Shown: piece by piece, positions 51,264 through 59,982 of the stretch | How positions within the stretch are numbered: the stretch's first letter is position 1 | How the letters are laid out: each line of letters opens with the position of its first letter | Assembly (NCBI GenBank): GCA_038522945.1 | Contig: JBCBJV010000004.1 | Coordinates: 1-64,000, forward strand | Source of the DNA: MED-G105 sp038522945 | Lineage (GTDB): Bacteria; Pseudomonadota; Alphaproteobacteria; Caulobacterales; Parvularculaceae | Length of the DNA stretch: 64,000 nt | Direction of reading: 5' to 3' | The notes under the pieces: generated by a model | What the model was told of the DNA's origin: nothing | The model's input: the letters and a program-made list of their open reading frames with translations, nothing else | Database searches by the model: none | Made by a program: the position numbers and the translations under genes

Positions 51264-53069
51264 TTAACCATCCATCTTCAGGGCTTTGATGAATGCTTCC
51301 TGAGGGATTTCAACACGGCCAAACTGGCGCATCTTCTTCTTACCTTCTTTTTGCTTCTCCAAAAGCTTGCGCTTACGGGTGGCATCGCCGCCATAGCACT
51401 TTGCGGTCACGTCCTTGCGCAGCGCGGCGATTGTCTCCCGCGCGATGATCCGTCCACCAATAGCTGCCTGAACCGGAATCTTGAACATGTGACGCGGGAT
51501 CAGTTCTTTCAGCTTCTCGCACATGACGCGGCCGCGCATCTCGGCTTTGTCCCGATGGACAATGATCGAGAGCGCATCAACTGGCTCATCGTTCACCAGG
51601 ATCTGCATTTTCACGAGATTGTCCGCACGGTAATCAAGCATCTGATAGTCAAAGCTGGCATAGCCTTTGGAAATTGACTTCAGCCGGTCATAAAAATCAA
51701 AGACAACTTCGTTGAGCGGCAGCTCATAAACCACCATGGCGCGGGTACCGGCGTAGGAGAGATCCTGCTGGATGCCACGGCGTTCTTCGCAAAGTTTCAG
51801 GATCGCGCCGAGATGTTCATCGGGCGTCATAATCGTCGCTTTGATCCAGGGCTCTTCCAGGTGATCGATTTTGACCGGGTCCGGCATGTCCGCCGGGTTA
51901 TGGAGCTCAATCATGGAGCCATCGGTTAGATGGATGTGATAGACCACACTTGGCGCTGTGGTGATTAGATCAATATTGAACTCACGTTCCAGCCGTTCAC
52001 GGATGATCTCAAGGTGCAATAGCCCCAAGAACCCGCAGCGGAACCCAAAGCCGAGCGCGGCGGAGGTCTCCATTTCGAATTCGAAGCTGGCATCATTGAG
52101 GCGCAGCTTGCCCATGGCCTCGCGCAGGCCTTCAAAGTCAGCGGCATCAATCGGGAAGATCCCACAGAAGACCACCGGCTGTGACGGTTTAAATCCCGGC
52201 AGCGGCTGGTTCGTGGGGCGCTTTTCATCAGTAATCGTATCACCGACAGCCGTATCCGCGACCTGCTTGATGGATGCGGTCAAATAACCGATCTCACCGG
52301 GACCCAGTGAGCCCACTTGGGTCTTTTTCGGCATGGAAACGCCAACCTGATCGACGGTATACGTTGCACCAGTACCGATCATACGGATCTTCATGCCCTT
52401 TTTGAGAACGCCGTCTACGATCCGCACAAGGACGACCACGCCAAGATAGGCGTCGTACCAACTGTCGACCAGCAACGCCTTCAGCGGAGCTTCGGGGTCT
52501 CCCTTCGGCGCGGGGAGCTTTTCAACGATAGCCTCAAGGACATCTTCGATCCCAAGACCAGTCTTGGCCGAAATCTCCAGTGCGTCGGTCGCATCCAGTC
52601 CGATCACATCTTCAATCTGGGCTTTCACCCGGTCGGGCTCTGCTGCCGGCAAGTCGATCTTGTTCAGAACCGGGACGATTTCCAGGTCCACATCAATTGC
52701 CTGATAGACATTGGCGAGGGTCTGTGCTTCCACGCCTTGGCTGGCGTCCACGACCAGGAGCGCGCCTTCGCACGCGGAAAGCGACCGCGACACTTCATAG
52801 GTGAAGTCCACATGGCCCGGCGTGTCGATTAGGTTCAGGACATAGTCCTGGCCATCCTTGGCCTTGTAGTCGAGCCGCACGGTTTGAGCCTTGATAGTGA
52901 TCCCGCGTTCGCGTTCCAGCTCCATGGAATCGAGCACCTGCTCTTTCATTTCCCGGTCGCTGAGGCCCCCCGTCACCTGGATCAGGCGGTCAGCCAAGGT
53001 CGACTTGCCGTGGTCGATGTGGGCGACAATCGAGAAATTTCGGATGTTTTCTAACGCGGTCATGGGCAT
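51264..53069 (-). CDS. lepA: Elongation factor 4 (LepA)
   Basis: A 601-residue ribosomal GTPase that affects translation initiation and back-translocation. GTPase motifs are AHIDHGKSTLADRL (G1), DTPGHVDFTYEVSRSL (G3) and NKIDLP (G4). The LepA-specific C-terminal domain is present (FKIPVQAAIGGRIIARETIAALRKDV and KCYGGDATRKRKLLEKQKEGKKKMRQ in parts), ending AFIKALKMDG. It converges with divL over a 39-nt gap without a visible terminator. Confidence 0.97.
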   Translation of the reverse strand: MPMTALENIRNFSIVAHIDHGKSTLADRLIQVTGGLSDREMKEQVLDSMELERERGITIKAQTVRLDYKAKDGQDYVLNLIDTPGHVDFTYEVSRSLSACEGALLVVDASQGVEAQTLANVYQAIDVDLEIVPVLNKIDLPAAEPDRVKAQIEDVIGLDATDALEISAKTGLGIEDVLEAIVEKLPAPKGDPEAPLKALLVDSWYDAYLGVVVLVRIVDGVLKKGMKIRMIGTGATYTVDQVGVSMPKKTQVGSLGPGEIGYLTASIKQVADTAVGDTITDEKRPTNQPLPGFKPSQPVVFCGIFPIDAADFEGLREAMGKLRLNDASFEFEMETSAALGFGFRCGFLGLLHLEIIRERLEREFNIDLITTAPSVVYHIHLTDGSMIELHNPADMPDPVKIDHLEEPWIKATIMTPDEHLGAILKLCEERRGIQQDLSYAGTRAMVVYELPLNEVVFDFYDRLKSISKGYASFDYQMLDYRADNLVKMQILVNDEPVDALSIIVHRDKAEMRGRVMCEKLKELIPRHMFKIPVQAAIGGRIIARETIAALRKDVTAKCYGGDATRKRKLLEKQKEGKKKMRQFGRVEIPQEAFIKALKMDG

Positions 53070-53201
53070 CCTGCTACAGCATAGCCCCCGGCTATACTGG
53101 CTAGCGACTGACCCGACAATGATGATCTTCGTCGCGGCGGCAGGACGTGCCGTTCAATAACGGAACTTGATCGGCTTGGATGCTTTTCCAACTCGAAATA
53201 T

Positions 53202-53417
53202 CTATTTATCGGTGTCAGAAATCTCGGACTGGATCTGGTCTAAAAACTGCGAAAGTTTCGGCATCAATGCGGCAATTCCAACACCCGTCAACGCACTAAT
53301 CGCTTCGGCGATCCCTCGTTGCGTCGCAGGTACATTATCCGCTTGGTTCACAAAATCATCGCCAAACCCATCACGCAGGTTTGGGCGGGAACGATAGAAT
53401 TCCTGCAGATCTCTCAT
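53202..53417 (-). CDS. Small partner protein of unknown function
   Basis: A 71-residue acidic protein (MRDLQEFYRSRPNLRDGFGDD...) with a C-terminal amphipathic helix (ALTGVGIAALMPKLSQFLDQIQSE). The ATG at 53417 is 4 nt after the stop of the larger upstream gene and has GAAGGTGA as ribosome site overlapping that stop, so it is read from the same transcript. A longer frame to 53447 starts within the upstream gene and is less likely. Not recognised; the pairing suggests a partner or an immunity-like function, which is inference. Confidence 0.55.
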   Translation of the reverse strand: MRDLQEFYRSRPNLRDGFGDDFVNQADNVPATQRGIAEAISALTGVGIAALMPKLSQFLDQIQSEISDTDK

Positions 53418-53421
53418 ATCG

Positions 53422-54156
53422 TCACCTTCGTAAACGCGCCTTAACACTCTCTAAATAAGCACTTTCAGTCAAATCCCAATAGGCCTCCCAGGCAAACTGG
53501 CCAATCAAACAGTCAGATAGCAGCTCAAATCCTAGCCGTTTCTCGAATTGAGGCGCCCGGTCGGGAGCGATCTGGGAGGCGAGTTGGTACATAAAATCTG
53601 GGTCATCGTTTTCCAGGCAGCGACGCATTTGCGCCCCCTCATCCGCTGTCCAGTACTTCTCGTCAGAAAGCGTATTGATCCTTTCCAAAAGGCTGATTTT
53701 CACTGCTTCCGGATCTGCGGGCCGCGCACCCATTCGCGCCCACGCGTAGGATCCGATATCGATGTTGGCTTGGGTCGTGATTCTTGAAGCGCCCAAAGAA
53801 TCCGACAAGTCCAGCAGTGACCTTGCGTAGTCCGATCCATAACCATTTCGTTGCCAACGCTTTTCGAACCCGAGGAGATCGGCTCGGACCATAAACGCGC
53901 CATCGCCCGTACGATAAAATCCGACACTTGCAAAGACAGACTCATCATTTGCCTGCACACTAAAAGTGGCAACCGGAGGCACTCCTCTGTATACACTCCA
54001 TTCAAATGTCGAATAAAGGGTGTTCGGGAGACCCTTCATAACTGCAGGCAACACAAGGTCAATCTGTGCATCCAGGAGGACCACGCTTGCTTGCTGCAAT
54101 GCCTCTTGGGGCTTCATGCCGGTGTTTAAGTGTGGCCAGTTCTGCCGCTCCGCCAT
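53422..54156 (-). CDS. GNAT-fold-like protein of unknown function
   Basis: A 244-residue protein. The middle (about 85-145) resembles GNAT motif A and B: ADLLGFEKRWQRNGYGSDYARSLLDL, with the R-x-x-G-Y-G pattern that binds acetyl-CoA pyrophosphate, followed by SRITTQANIDIGSYAWARMG. The C-terminal 80 residues are helical and unlike standard GNATs (LENDDPDFMYQLASQIAPD, FELLSDCLIGQFAWEAYWDL). There is no recognised family name. It is followed immediately by a small gene that overlaps its termination region. Confidence 0.62.
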   Translation of the reverse strand: MAERQNWPHLNTGMKPQEALQQASVVLLDAQIDLVLPAVMKGLPNTLYSTFEWSVYRGVPPVATFSVQANDESVFASVGFYRTGDGAFMVRADLLGFEKRWQRNGYGSDYARSLLDLSDSLGASRITTQANIDIGSYAWARMGARPADPEAVKISLLERINTLSDEKYWTADEGAQMRRCLENDDPDFMYQLASQIAPDRAPQFEKRLGFELLSDCLIGQFAWEAYWDLTESAYLESVKARLRR

Positions 54157-54234
54157 TGTAATTCATCCGTTTAATGAACAGTCCGGACATAGATACTGGC
54201 TTTACCGTATCCTCAATGCAAGGTGCCTTTCGCC

Positions 54235-54903
54235 TCACTCTTTGACCGCCCGCTCCAGCGCCTCAAGGTCAGCGCCGACAATCTGCGCCTCAAAGCGCAG
54301 GATTTTCTCAATGGGCCAGTCCCACCAGGCGATCTCTTTCAGTCGGGCAATCGTCGCTTCATCGAACCGCATACGTTTCACGCTCGCCGGGTTGCCGCTC
54401 ACGATCGCGTAGTCCGGCACGCGCCCCCCAACAACTGCCCCCGAGCCCACGATCACGCCGTCACCCAGCCGCGCGCCCGGCAGGATGGTCGCATCCTGAC
54501 CGATCCATACATCGTTGCCGATAATCGTGTCCGGCCCCGGGCCCGGCATCGAAGGGCGCCCTTCCACGGGTCCGCCGCCAAATATGGCGAATGGGTAACT
54601 GGAAAACCCATCATAGCGATGGTTGGCCGACGCGGTGATGAAAACCGACCCATGGGCGATCTGGCAGAACCGACCGATGACGAGTTTTTCCGGCGAGAAA
54701 TCATACAAGTGCGGGGCCAGCCGCGAGGCCCAATCGCCGGGTGGGTCAAACGTGCTGGCGTAAGATTAGTCACCGATTTCCATACGCGGGTGATCGATGA
54801 CTGCATTCAGGAACACCGTACCCGGATGTTTTGAACCATCGGGGAGTGGCACCGGGAGGTCCGTATCTGGCGACGGGAATGGGCGGTCGGGGGTATCAGG
54901 CAT
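54235..54903 (-). pseudogene. CatB-type hexapeptide acetyltransferase interrupted by one in-frame stop codon
   Basis: An acetyltransferase of the CatB/VAT left-handed beta-helix family split by a TAA at 54766-54768 (codon 46) in an otherwise continuous 223-codon frame. The N-terminal part (MPDTPDRPFP to FLNAVIDHPRMEIGD) has a good ribosome site (AGAAGGA). Translation past the stop continues with SYASTFDPPGDWASRLAPH, then LYDFSPEKLVIGRFCQIAHGSV and ANHRYDGFSSYPFAIF, which carries the catalytic-type His. Hexapeptide repeats (TIIGNDVWIGQDATILPGARLGDG in parts) follow. The usual residue at the stop is probably Tyr, one base away. It is a recent pseudogene, a readthrough gene, or a sequencing error. 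Confidence 0.82.
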
Positions 54904-55029
54904 GACAAATCCTTCTGATCTAAACTGGTTTCGGTTCAGACGATGGACTTGTCCATGGGTGCCTCCCTGTTCGATTGTTAGACCGTAAGCGAGAATATCC
55001 GCGAAAGAAAGCACCGATATCAGGATTGG

Positions 55030-55623
55030 TCAGGCACCATTGATCCCAAGGCGTCGACGCACAATTCCGCTGTCAATGATCATGGCCACCACGGTCGCGA
55101 GATAGATGGCGGACACAGATAAAGGAAGCCAGGTCAGGCGTTCGTCGGGATAGAGAAGCCAGATTGCCGTCGGGATAATGGCGCGCGCAATAGCGTGTGC
55201 GGAAAAAAGAGACGTCCGGCCGTAGCTCCAGCCAATTACCGGCCAGTGGATCGACATTCCAACGGCAAGGATCAATGGAATAAGGGTCGGCGCTTCCTGA
55301 GCTGCGGCGACGATGAACGCCCAGAACAACAGCATACTGATGAATGCAGGTAAGAGAACTGATCCGACCGATGTCTTATCCTTCATGAAGTTGTTTCGGA
55401 ATATTGCGGCAAGGACAAGCGCCAGCGGAAAGATCGCGCCAGAGCCGAAAAAAGCGAGGTTCGCCCAGGTTGCAAGATCAAGAACATGGCCAGCGACGCC
55501 AAGAACAGCCCAATAGATTGCACCGGCAAGCGGAATCGGAAATCCCCCGCGCAAGCGGGCGTAGGAGGCCAGCCGGTCGGATTTCACCGCTTCCCTTAAT
55601 TCATCGACCGTCAGGTCAGTCAT
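55030..55623 (-). CDS. Six-helix membrane protein (DUF7010-like)
   Basis: A 197-residue membrane protein with about six hydrophobic segments (for example AGAIYWAVLGVAGHVL, FFGSGAIFPLALVLAAIF, LLPAFISMLLFWAFIVAA). It resembles DUF7010-like proteins only loosely. The start lies 5 nt after the stop of the MerR-family gene, so it is the second gene of that operon and probably its regulated output. Function unknown. Confidence 0.6.
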   Translation of the reverse strand: MTDLTVDELREAVKSDRLASYARLRGGFPIPLAGAIYWAVLGVAGHVLDLATWANLAFFGSGAIFPLALVLAAIFRNNFMKDKTSVGSVLLPAFISMLLFWAFIVAAAQEAPTLIPLILAVGMSIHWPVIGWSYGRTSLFSAHAIARAIIPTAIWLLYPDERLTWLPLSVSAIYLATVVAMIIDSGIVRRRLGINGA

Positions 55624-55628
55624 AGTTT

Positions 55629-56414
55629 CTACCCCTCATTTTCCTGTCCATTGCTTTCTCGCGCCGCATAGGCGGCAGTGATGAAATCGATGACGTCCTG
55701 GGTCGCGGGCTGGCGGGCATGCGCTCCCCATTCACCCACATTCGACCACATGGTTTTTGCCGCGGCCTGCTGTCCCTCAGTGGCGACACGACGGAACGGC
55801 GCCAGTAAATCATCCCAGCGCTTGAGAAATGTCTGCGCTGCGTCAGACCCTGGCTCTAGAGGCAGTGCAGATTTGATCTCGGCGATCAACGCCCGCCAGG
55901 CATCATCGTAAGAATCAAAATCCACTTCCTGGCGTAATCGTGCGACCATATCGCGCCAGTCGTTATGCTGACGAGGCGAGAAATGCCTTTCGAAAAATGC
56001 CCGTGCCCTTTGTTCTGTACGAGGATCACTGGATGATTCAATAATTCGCGCGAGATCGTCAACGCTTGCTGTGCCGTCAGTTGGCAGACTGTCGCGGAGG
56101 TCTTTCAAAAGCGCGACGGAAGCCGCGATGCGGTCCGATTCGGCAACAAGAAAGTCGAGCTGGGCCGCGATCAACCCATGCGCGTCGAGAGGATTTGCGA
56201 GCCACTCACTGATCTGGTCAAGCGACAGGCCGGCGCGCTTTAAGAGGCTGACCGTTGCCAGCGCGAGCATGGCATCAGCATCATAGAGCCTTTGTCCGGA
56301 TGCGGAGCGATCCGGCGAGACAAGCCCCAGCTGCTCATAGTGGCGGATCATGCGCTCAGAGAGGCCGGTGCGGGCAACAATGTCACCAATGCGGAGCTGG
56401 CGTTGTTCTGACAT
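55629..56414 (-). CDS. MerR-family transcriptional regulator (TipAS-like C-terminus)
   Basis: A 261-residue regulator. The N-terminal MerR helix-turn-helix (RIGDIVARTGLSERMIRHYEQLGLVSPDRSASGQRLYD) and the following dimerisation helix are clear. The C-terminal 130 residues, helical with ARAFFERHFSPRQHNDWRDMVARLRQEV, resemble a TipAS-type ligand-binding region. The ATG at 56414 is chosen because the upstream frame crosses the operator. MerR proteins twist promoters with a 19-bp spacer; exactly such a site lies upstream. It is followed by a membrane protein gene in the same unit. Confidence 0.9.
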   Translation of the reverse strand: MSEQRQLRIGDIVARTGLSERMIRHYEQLGLVSPDRSASGQRLYDADAMLALATVSLLKRAGLSLDQISEWLANPLDAHGLIAAQLDFLVAESDRIAASVALLKDLRDSLPTDGTASVDDLARIIESSSDPRTEQRARAFFERHFSPRQHNDWRDMVARLRQEVDFDSYDDAWRALIAEIKSALPLEPGSDAAQTFLKRWDDLLAPFRRVATEGQQAAAKTMWSNVGEWGAHARQPATQDVIDFITAAYAARESNGQENEG

Positions 56415-56429
56415 AGCCGCCACCCTAAA

Positions 56430-56448
56430 CCCTGACATTATGTCAGGG
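56430..56448 (-). promoter_or_regulatory. MerR-type operator between -35 and -10
   Basis: CCCTGACAT and ATGTCAGGG are perfect arms around one T. On the minus strand the operator falls between TTGCCC and TAGGGT, which are separated by 19 nt, the over-long spacer that MerR-family activators correct. It would drive the MerR gene and the membrane protein gene. Confidence 0.8.
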
Positions 56449-56562
56449 GCAAGTGCTGGGCACGCACTGGGCACTGGGTCAAGCAAAAAAGCGCGGGCAA
56501 TGAGCACGACGCGCTCATCGGAGATTGTAAGAGACCACGGCGCGCGCAACTATTGCGAGACG

Positions 56563-57618
56563 ATGGAAGCGCTGGACGAATATTTCCGCTACGCAAGCTC
56601 GACACTCATGTTAGTGCTCGCGGGGCTCTTGCTGCGCGACCAACGAAACCTGCTCGCCGTTCGGCTGTTCGTTGTGTTCGCGATAAACCAGGCCCTGGAA
56701 GGCTTTTCCGGCACTGTCCTATGGCATGCCGTGCCCGATCCTATCCGGGACATTGAGGACTTGGTGACGCGCCAGTTTCCAATCTTGCTCTGGTGGTTCA
56801 CGCTCGCGCTTTTTGAAGACGATTTCCGCCCGCGTCGTCTGGAATGGAGCTTGGGCGCCGTCTGGCTAGGGCTCAGTGTCTATGACCATTTCGTGCCAGA
56901 CGCGCCCGGGCTTTTGCGATCTGGGGATGACCTCGCATTGCGTTTGATGGCGGCCGGGATCGCCGGCCTCGTCGCCTGGCGGCTTTTTGTCGGTCTGCGC
57001 GGGGATCTGATCGAAGAGCGACGACGGCTGAGATTTTTCTTCGGGGCCGGCATCCTTGCCATCTTTCTCTCAGATGTAGTGACCGATTTGACCGTGGGCG
57101 ATCAATGGGGACCCGCCGGGTACAATGCCTTCGTGGATGGGGTGATCCTCGCACTGACTGTGGCCGGATTTTTCTGGGTGCTCCGGGTCGATCGCTCGGT
57201 GCTGGCGTTCTCACCACCAGTGATCGAAATCCCACCGCTGAAACCTGACTTCACAGCCGCCGAGGCTGCACTGAAACAAAAACTCGATACCACGATGGCT
57301 GAAGGGGCGTTCCTTGATCCTGATCTTTCGATCGGAGCCCTTGCCAGCCGGCTGGACGCACCCGAACACCAAGTTCGCGCCCTAATCAATCGGGCGCTTG
57401 GCCATCGGAACTTCCGGGCCTTCCTGAACGAGCACCGTCTGGACGCAGCAAAGTCGGCTCTTGCTGACCGGGAAAAAGCCCGTGTCCCAATCCTTACCAT
57501 TGCTATGGATTCGGGATTTGCGTCCCTCGCCCCTTTCAATCGCGCCTTCAAAAAGTCAACGGGCCAAACCCCAAGCGAATGGCGCGCCAAGGCGCTGGAT
57601 GGCGCTGATCAAAACTGA
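56563..57618 (+). CDS. AraC-family regulator with N-terminal membrane domain
   Basis: A 351-residue protein. The N-terminal half has about six to seven hydrophobic helices (STLMLVLAGLLLRDQRN, LAVRLFVVFAINQAL, FPILLWWFTLALF, and so on to VILALTVAGFFWVLRV). The C-terminal 100 residues are an AraC DNA-binding domain with two helix-turn-helix parts (LSIGALASRLDAPEHQVRALINRALGHRNFRAFLNEHRLDAAK and ILTIAMDSGFASLAPFNRAFKKSTGQTPSEWR in parts). It probably senses a membrane or extracellular cue. ATGs at 56500 and 56563 are both possible; the second matches the usual short N-terminus. Divergent from the MerR gene; the sterol-desaturase gene follows after 113 nt. Confidence 0.85.
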   Translation: MEALDEYFRYASSTLMLVLAGLLLRDQRNLLAVRLFVVFAINQALEGFSGTVLWHAVPDPIRDIEDLVTRQFPILLWWFTLALFEDDFRPRRLEWSLGAVWLGLSVYDHFVPDAPGLLRSGDDLALRLMAAGIAGLVAWRLFVGLRGDLIEERRRLRFFFGAGILAIFLSDVVTDLTVGDQWGPAGYNAFVDGVILALTVAGFFWVLRVDRSVLAFSPPVIEIPPLKPDFTAAEAALKQKLDTTMAEGAFLDPDLSIGALASRLDAPEHQVRALINRALGHRNFRAFLNEHRLDAAKSALADREKARVPILTIAMDSGFASLAPFNRAFKKSTGQTPSEWRAKALDGADQN

Positions 57619-57731
57619 AAAAACCACCGCGAAACTGAAAACGACCAGCATTTGTGCGGTTTTGCGCAGCGGCTGAGGCCACTTTGCGGCTTATCATAGC
57701 CTCACAGTTAAACGCCGAAGGAGGTGCGCAG

Positions 57732-58571
57732 ATGGAAATGGTGTTGGATTTCTTTGTCTGGTTTGCCGAGGCCGTCGAGCGCCGGATATTTACCAGCTTG
57801 AAGATGGAAGCGACCCGATACTTCGTCGCGACATTTGTTGTCTTCGTGGCGGTCTGGATTGTCTTTGAGGGGGCCCTCAAGACAAGGAAGCTCGGCAAAA
57901 TGGCGAGCCGCCGACCGGATGCCCGTATTCGCCAAGTACGCCGGGAGATCTTTTATTCAATCTGCTCGGTTGTCGTTTACATGGTGATGTCGATCTTCCT
58001 GTTCGAAGGGGCGGCGAACGGCGTCTTCAAATTCTACAATGACCCCGACCAATACGGGACCGCTTACCGATATGGCTCGGTTCTTCTTCTGCTACTTGCC
58101 CATGATGCCTATTTCTATTGGTCGCACCGAGCCATGCATCACCCATGGCTGTTCAAATGGACCCATGCTGTCCACCACCGCACAAAAGACCCAACGCCCT
58201 TCACCGCTTATGCTTTTGCCCCGGGAGAAGCAGCGATCAATTTCATGATCATCCCGTTTTATGCGCTGATCCTGCCCCTCCACGATATGACGACGGTCTA
58301 TTTCCTCTGGTTCCAGATATTCCGGAATGCAATAGCGCACGCCGGCTACGAACTAATACCCGACGGATGGGCACGCCACCCGATCCTGGGGCTCAACGCA
58401 TCAGTCACCCACCACCACATGCACCACGAACGTATGACGGGAAACTATGGCTTTTACTTCACGTTCTGGGATCGCCTGATGGGTACGGAGCACAAGGACT
58501 ATCTCGAACGTGTCGATGAAGCGACAAAGAAAAAGGCACACCCAGAGGGTCTTTCAACCGTCACCGGTTAA
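57732..58571 (+). CDS. Fatty acid hydroxylase/sterol desaturase family protein
   Basis: A 279-residue membrane di-iron oxygenase. Histidine clusters are HDAYFYWSHRAMHH, HAVHHRTKDPTPFTA and HHHMHHERMTGNYGF, the three boxes that bind two iron atoms. Three or four membrane segments precede and separate them. It would hydroxylate or desaturate a lipid such as a sterol, hopanoid or carotenoid; the substrate is unknown. The perfect AAGGAGG ribosome site fixes the ATG at 57732. It may be controlled by the AraC gene just upstream. A strong bidirectional terminator follows. Confidence 0.92.
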   Translation: MEMVLDFFVWFAEAVERRIFTSLKMEATRYFVATFVVFVAVWIVFEGALKTRKLGKMASRRPDARIRQVRREIFYSICSVVVYMVMSIFLFEGAANGVFKFYNDPDQYGTAYRYGSVLLLLLAHDAYFYWSHRAMHHPWLFKWTHAVHHRTKDPTPFTAYAFAPGEAAINFMIIPFYALILPLHDMTTVYFLWFQIFRNAIAHAGYELIPDGWARHPILGLNASVTHHHMHHERMTGNYGFYFTFWDRLMGTEHKDYLERVDEATKKKAHPEGLSTVTG

Positions 58572-58596
58572 GCTTCAATCTTTTCGAGCCAGAAAA

Positions 58597-58627
58597 AAAG
58601 GCGGCGCAGGATTGCTGCGCCGCCTTT
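58597..58627. terminator. Bidirectional terminator between the desaturase gene and mscL
   Basis: Stem AAAGGCGGCGCAG/CTGCGCCGCCTTT, 13 perfect pairs, loop GATTG. An A-run on the left (read as U on the minus strand) makes it strongest for mscL, whose stop is 29 nt to the right. Confidence 0.92.
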
Positions 58628-58655
58628 AAAGTAACCAGTTACAGTCGACCTATTC

Positions 58656-59063
58656 TTACGCGCGGGCTTTGAGGGCGTCGCGGATTTCTTCCAGCAAAGC
58701 TTCGGATTTGGTTGGCTCCGGCGGCGCGGCAGCCTCTTCCTCTTCTGCTTTCTTCTTCATTGCGTTCATGCCTTTGATAAGCATAAAGATAACCCAGGCG
58801 ACAATCAGGAACGCGATCATGGCGTTGAAGAACAGGCCATAATTGATCGCCACAGCCTCGGCATCCCCTTCCGCGGCTTTCAAGACAATCTTCATGTTTG
58901 AGAAATCGACCCCACCCATGAGGAGGCCGATAGGCGGCATAATGACGTCATCAACCAGCGACTTGACGATGGTGCCGAATGCACCGCCCATGATGATGCC
59001 GACTGCCATGTCGACCATGTTACCTTTGATGGCAAATTCTTTGAACTCGTCAATAATACCCAT
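58656..59063 (-). CDS. mscL: Large-conductance mechanosensitive channel
   Basis: MscL, 135 residues, a homopentameric inner-membrane channel that opens under membrane tension to release solutes after osmotic downshock. It begins MGIIDEFKEFAIKGNMVDMAVGIIMGGAFGTIVKSLVDDVIMPPIG, the conserved first helix and TM1 with the gating constriction. TM2 is LFFNAMIAFLIVAWVIFMLIKGMN. The C-terminal cytoplasmic bundle KSEALLEEIRDALK is intact. Confidence 0.97.
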   Translation of the reverse strand: MGIIDEFKEFAIKGNMVDMAVGIIMGGAFGTIVKSLVDDVIMPPIGLLMGGVDFSNMKIVLKAAEGDAEAVAINYGLFFNAMIAFLIVAWVIFMLIKGMNAMKKKAEEEEAAAPPEPTKSEALLEEIRDALKARA

Positions 59064-59173
59064 TTCTCTGGCCCTCTCTATTTACGAGGCCGCGATCCAT
59101 TTTCGCAGCGTACTAGCTGCGTAGTCAGATTTTCATGGGTTGTGCAAGCAAAGTGCTTGTAACCTAAGTCTTT

Positions 59174-59701
59174 CTAGCGACAGGACTTTTCGACCCTTTC
59201 AAGGGCTGCTGTCACACCACGCAGGGAGATCCGGTAATTGGTTGCCGTCCCCCGGCTTGAAACGGCACTCACCTGCATGTCGGCGCCGCGGCGCATGGCC
59301 GAGATCAGCGATTTTTCGTCCGTCCCGCTTTCGATGAACGCCTCATTATCATCGGTATACATCTGCCACTTTTCCGACCCAACGCGCAAAGTCGGTTTGG
59401 GCGCGTCTTTTAGGTTGTAGCCGGTCATAAGGCTTGGCTGGTTGTCGGCTGCGCCCGAGGCCCACGAGGCAATCAGGAAAAAGATGTTCCCATGATTAAC
59501 GGACTTAGGTGACTTATCCCGCGCTTCGGTTGCAGCAAAGCAGACCTTGTCGCCGTCGACATCACGAACGAAGACGCTCCAGTCGCCGAATGTGGCCACA
59601 GCTTTGGGTTCCGCGGCGGCCGCAGGGGCACTTATGGTGAAGGCAAAAAGCCCTGCCACTGCACAAATCGTTGAAATGCTAGCTGTCTTGTCTGCCCGCA
59701 T
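59174..59701 (-). CDS. Invasion-associated locus B (IalB) family protein
   Basis: A 175-residue exported protein with a signal peptide (ICAVAGLFAFTISAPAAAAE). The mature part starts with FGDWSVFVRDVDGDKVCFAATEARDKSP, matching the IalB family, and continues with NIFFLIASWASG, RVGSEKWQMYTDDNEAFIES and MRRGADMQVSAVSSRGTATNYRISLRG. The two cysteines (KVCF and the last-but-one residue) likely form a disulfide. The family is widespread in non-pathogenic alphaproteobacteria; the name reflects Bartonella, and the real role is unclear. Confidence 0.85.
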   Translation of the reverse strand: MRADKTASISTICAVAGLFAFTISAPAAAAEPKAVATFGDWSVFVRDVDGDKVCFAATEARDKSPKSVNHGNIFFLIASWASGAADNQPSLMTGYNLKDAPKPTLRVGSEKWQMYTDDNEAFIESGTDEKSLISAMRRGADMQVSAVSSRGTATNYRISLRGVTAALERVEKSCR

Positions 59702-59982
59702 GATCCCTCAAAACTCCGCTTTTACCGCCGTCTATGCCCGGCCAACTGCCGTCCCTGAGTGTCGCTATTATCATGATCCGTTTTGTGTCGCGACTAGGGC
59801 AATGGCAAAAAATTATGGGTCAAGAAATTGTAGGGCTGAGCAGAGGTCACCTGCTGCGACCTATCGCAGGACCTTCAGCACTCGACGAATTGCGCCCGGC
59901 TCCGCGATGATCCATAACCCGCTCAAATTCGTCGCCAAAAGCGATTCCGACACCCCAAACCGCTTGAAAAAGGAGAGACCCG

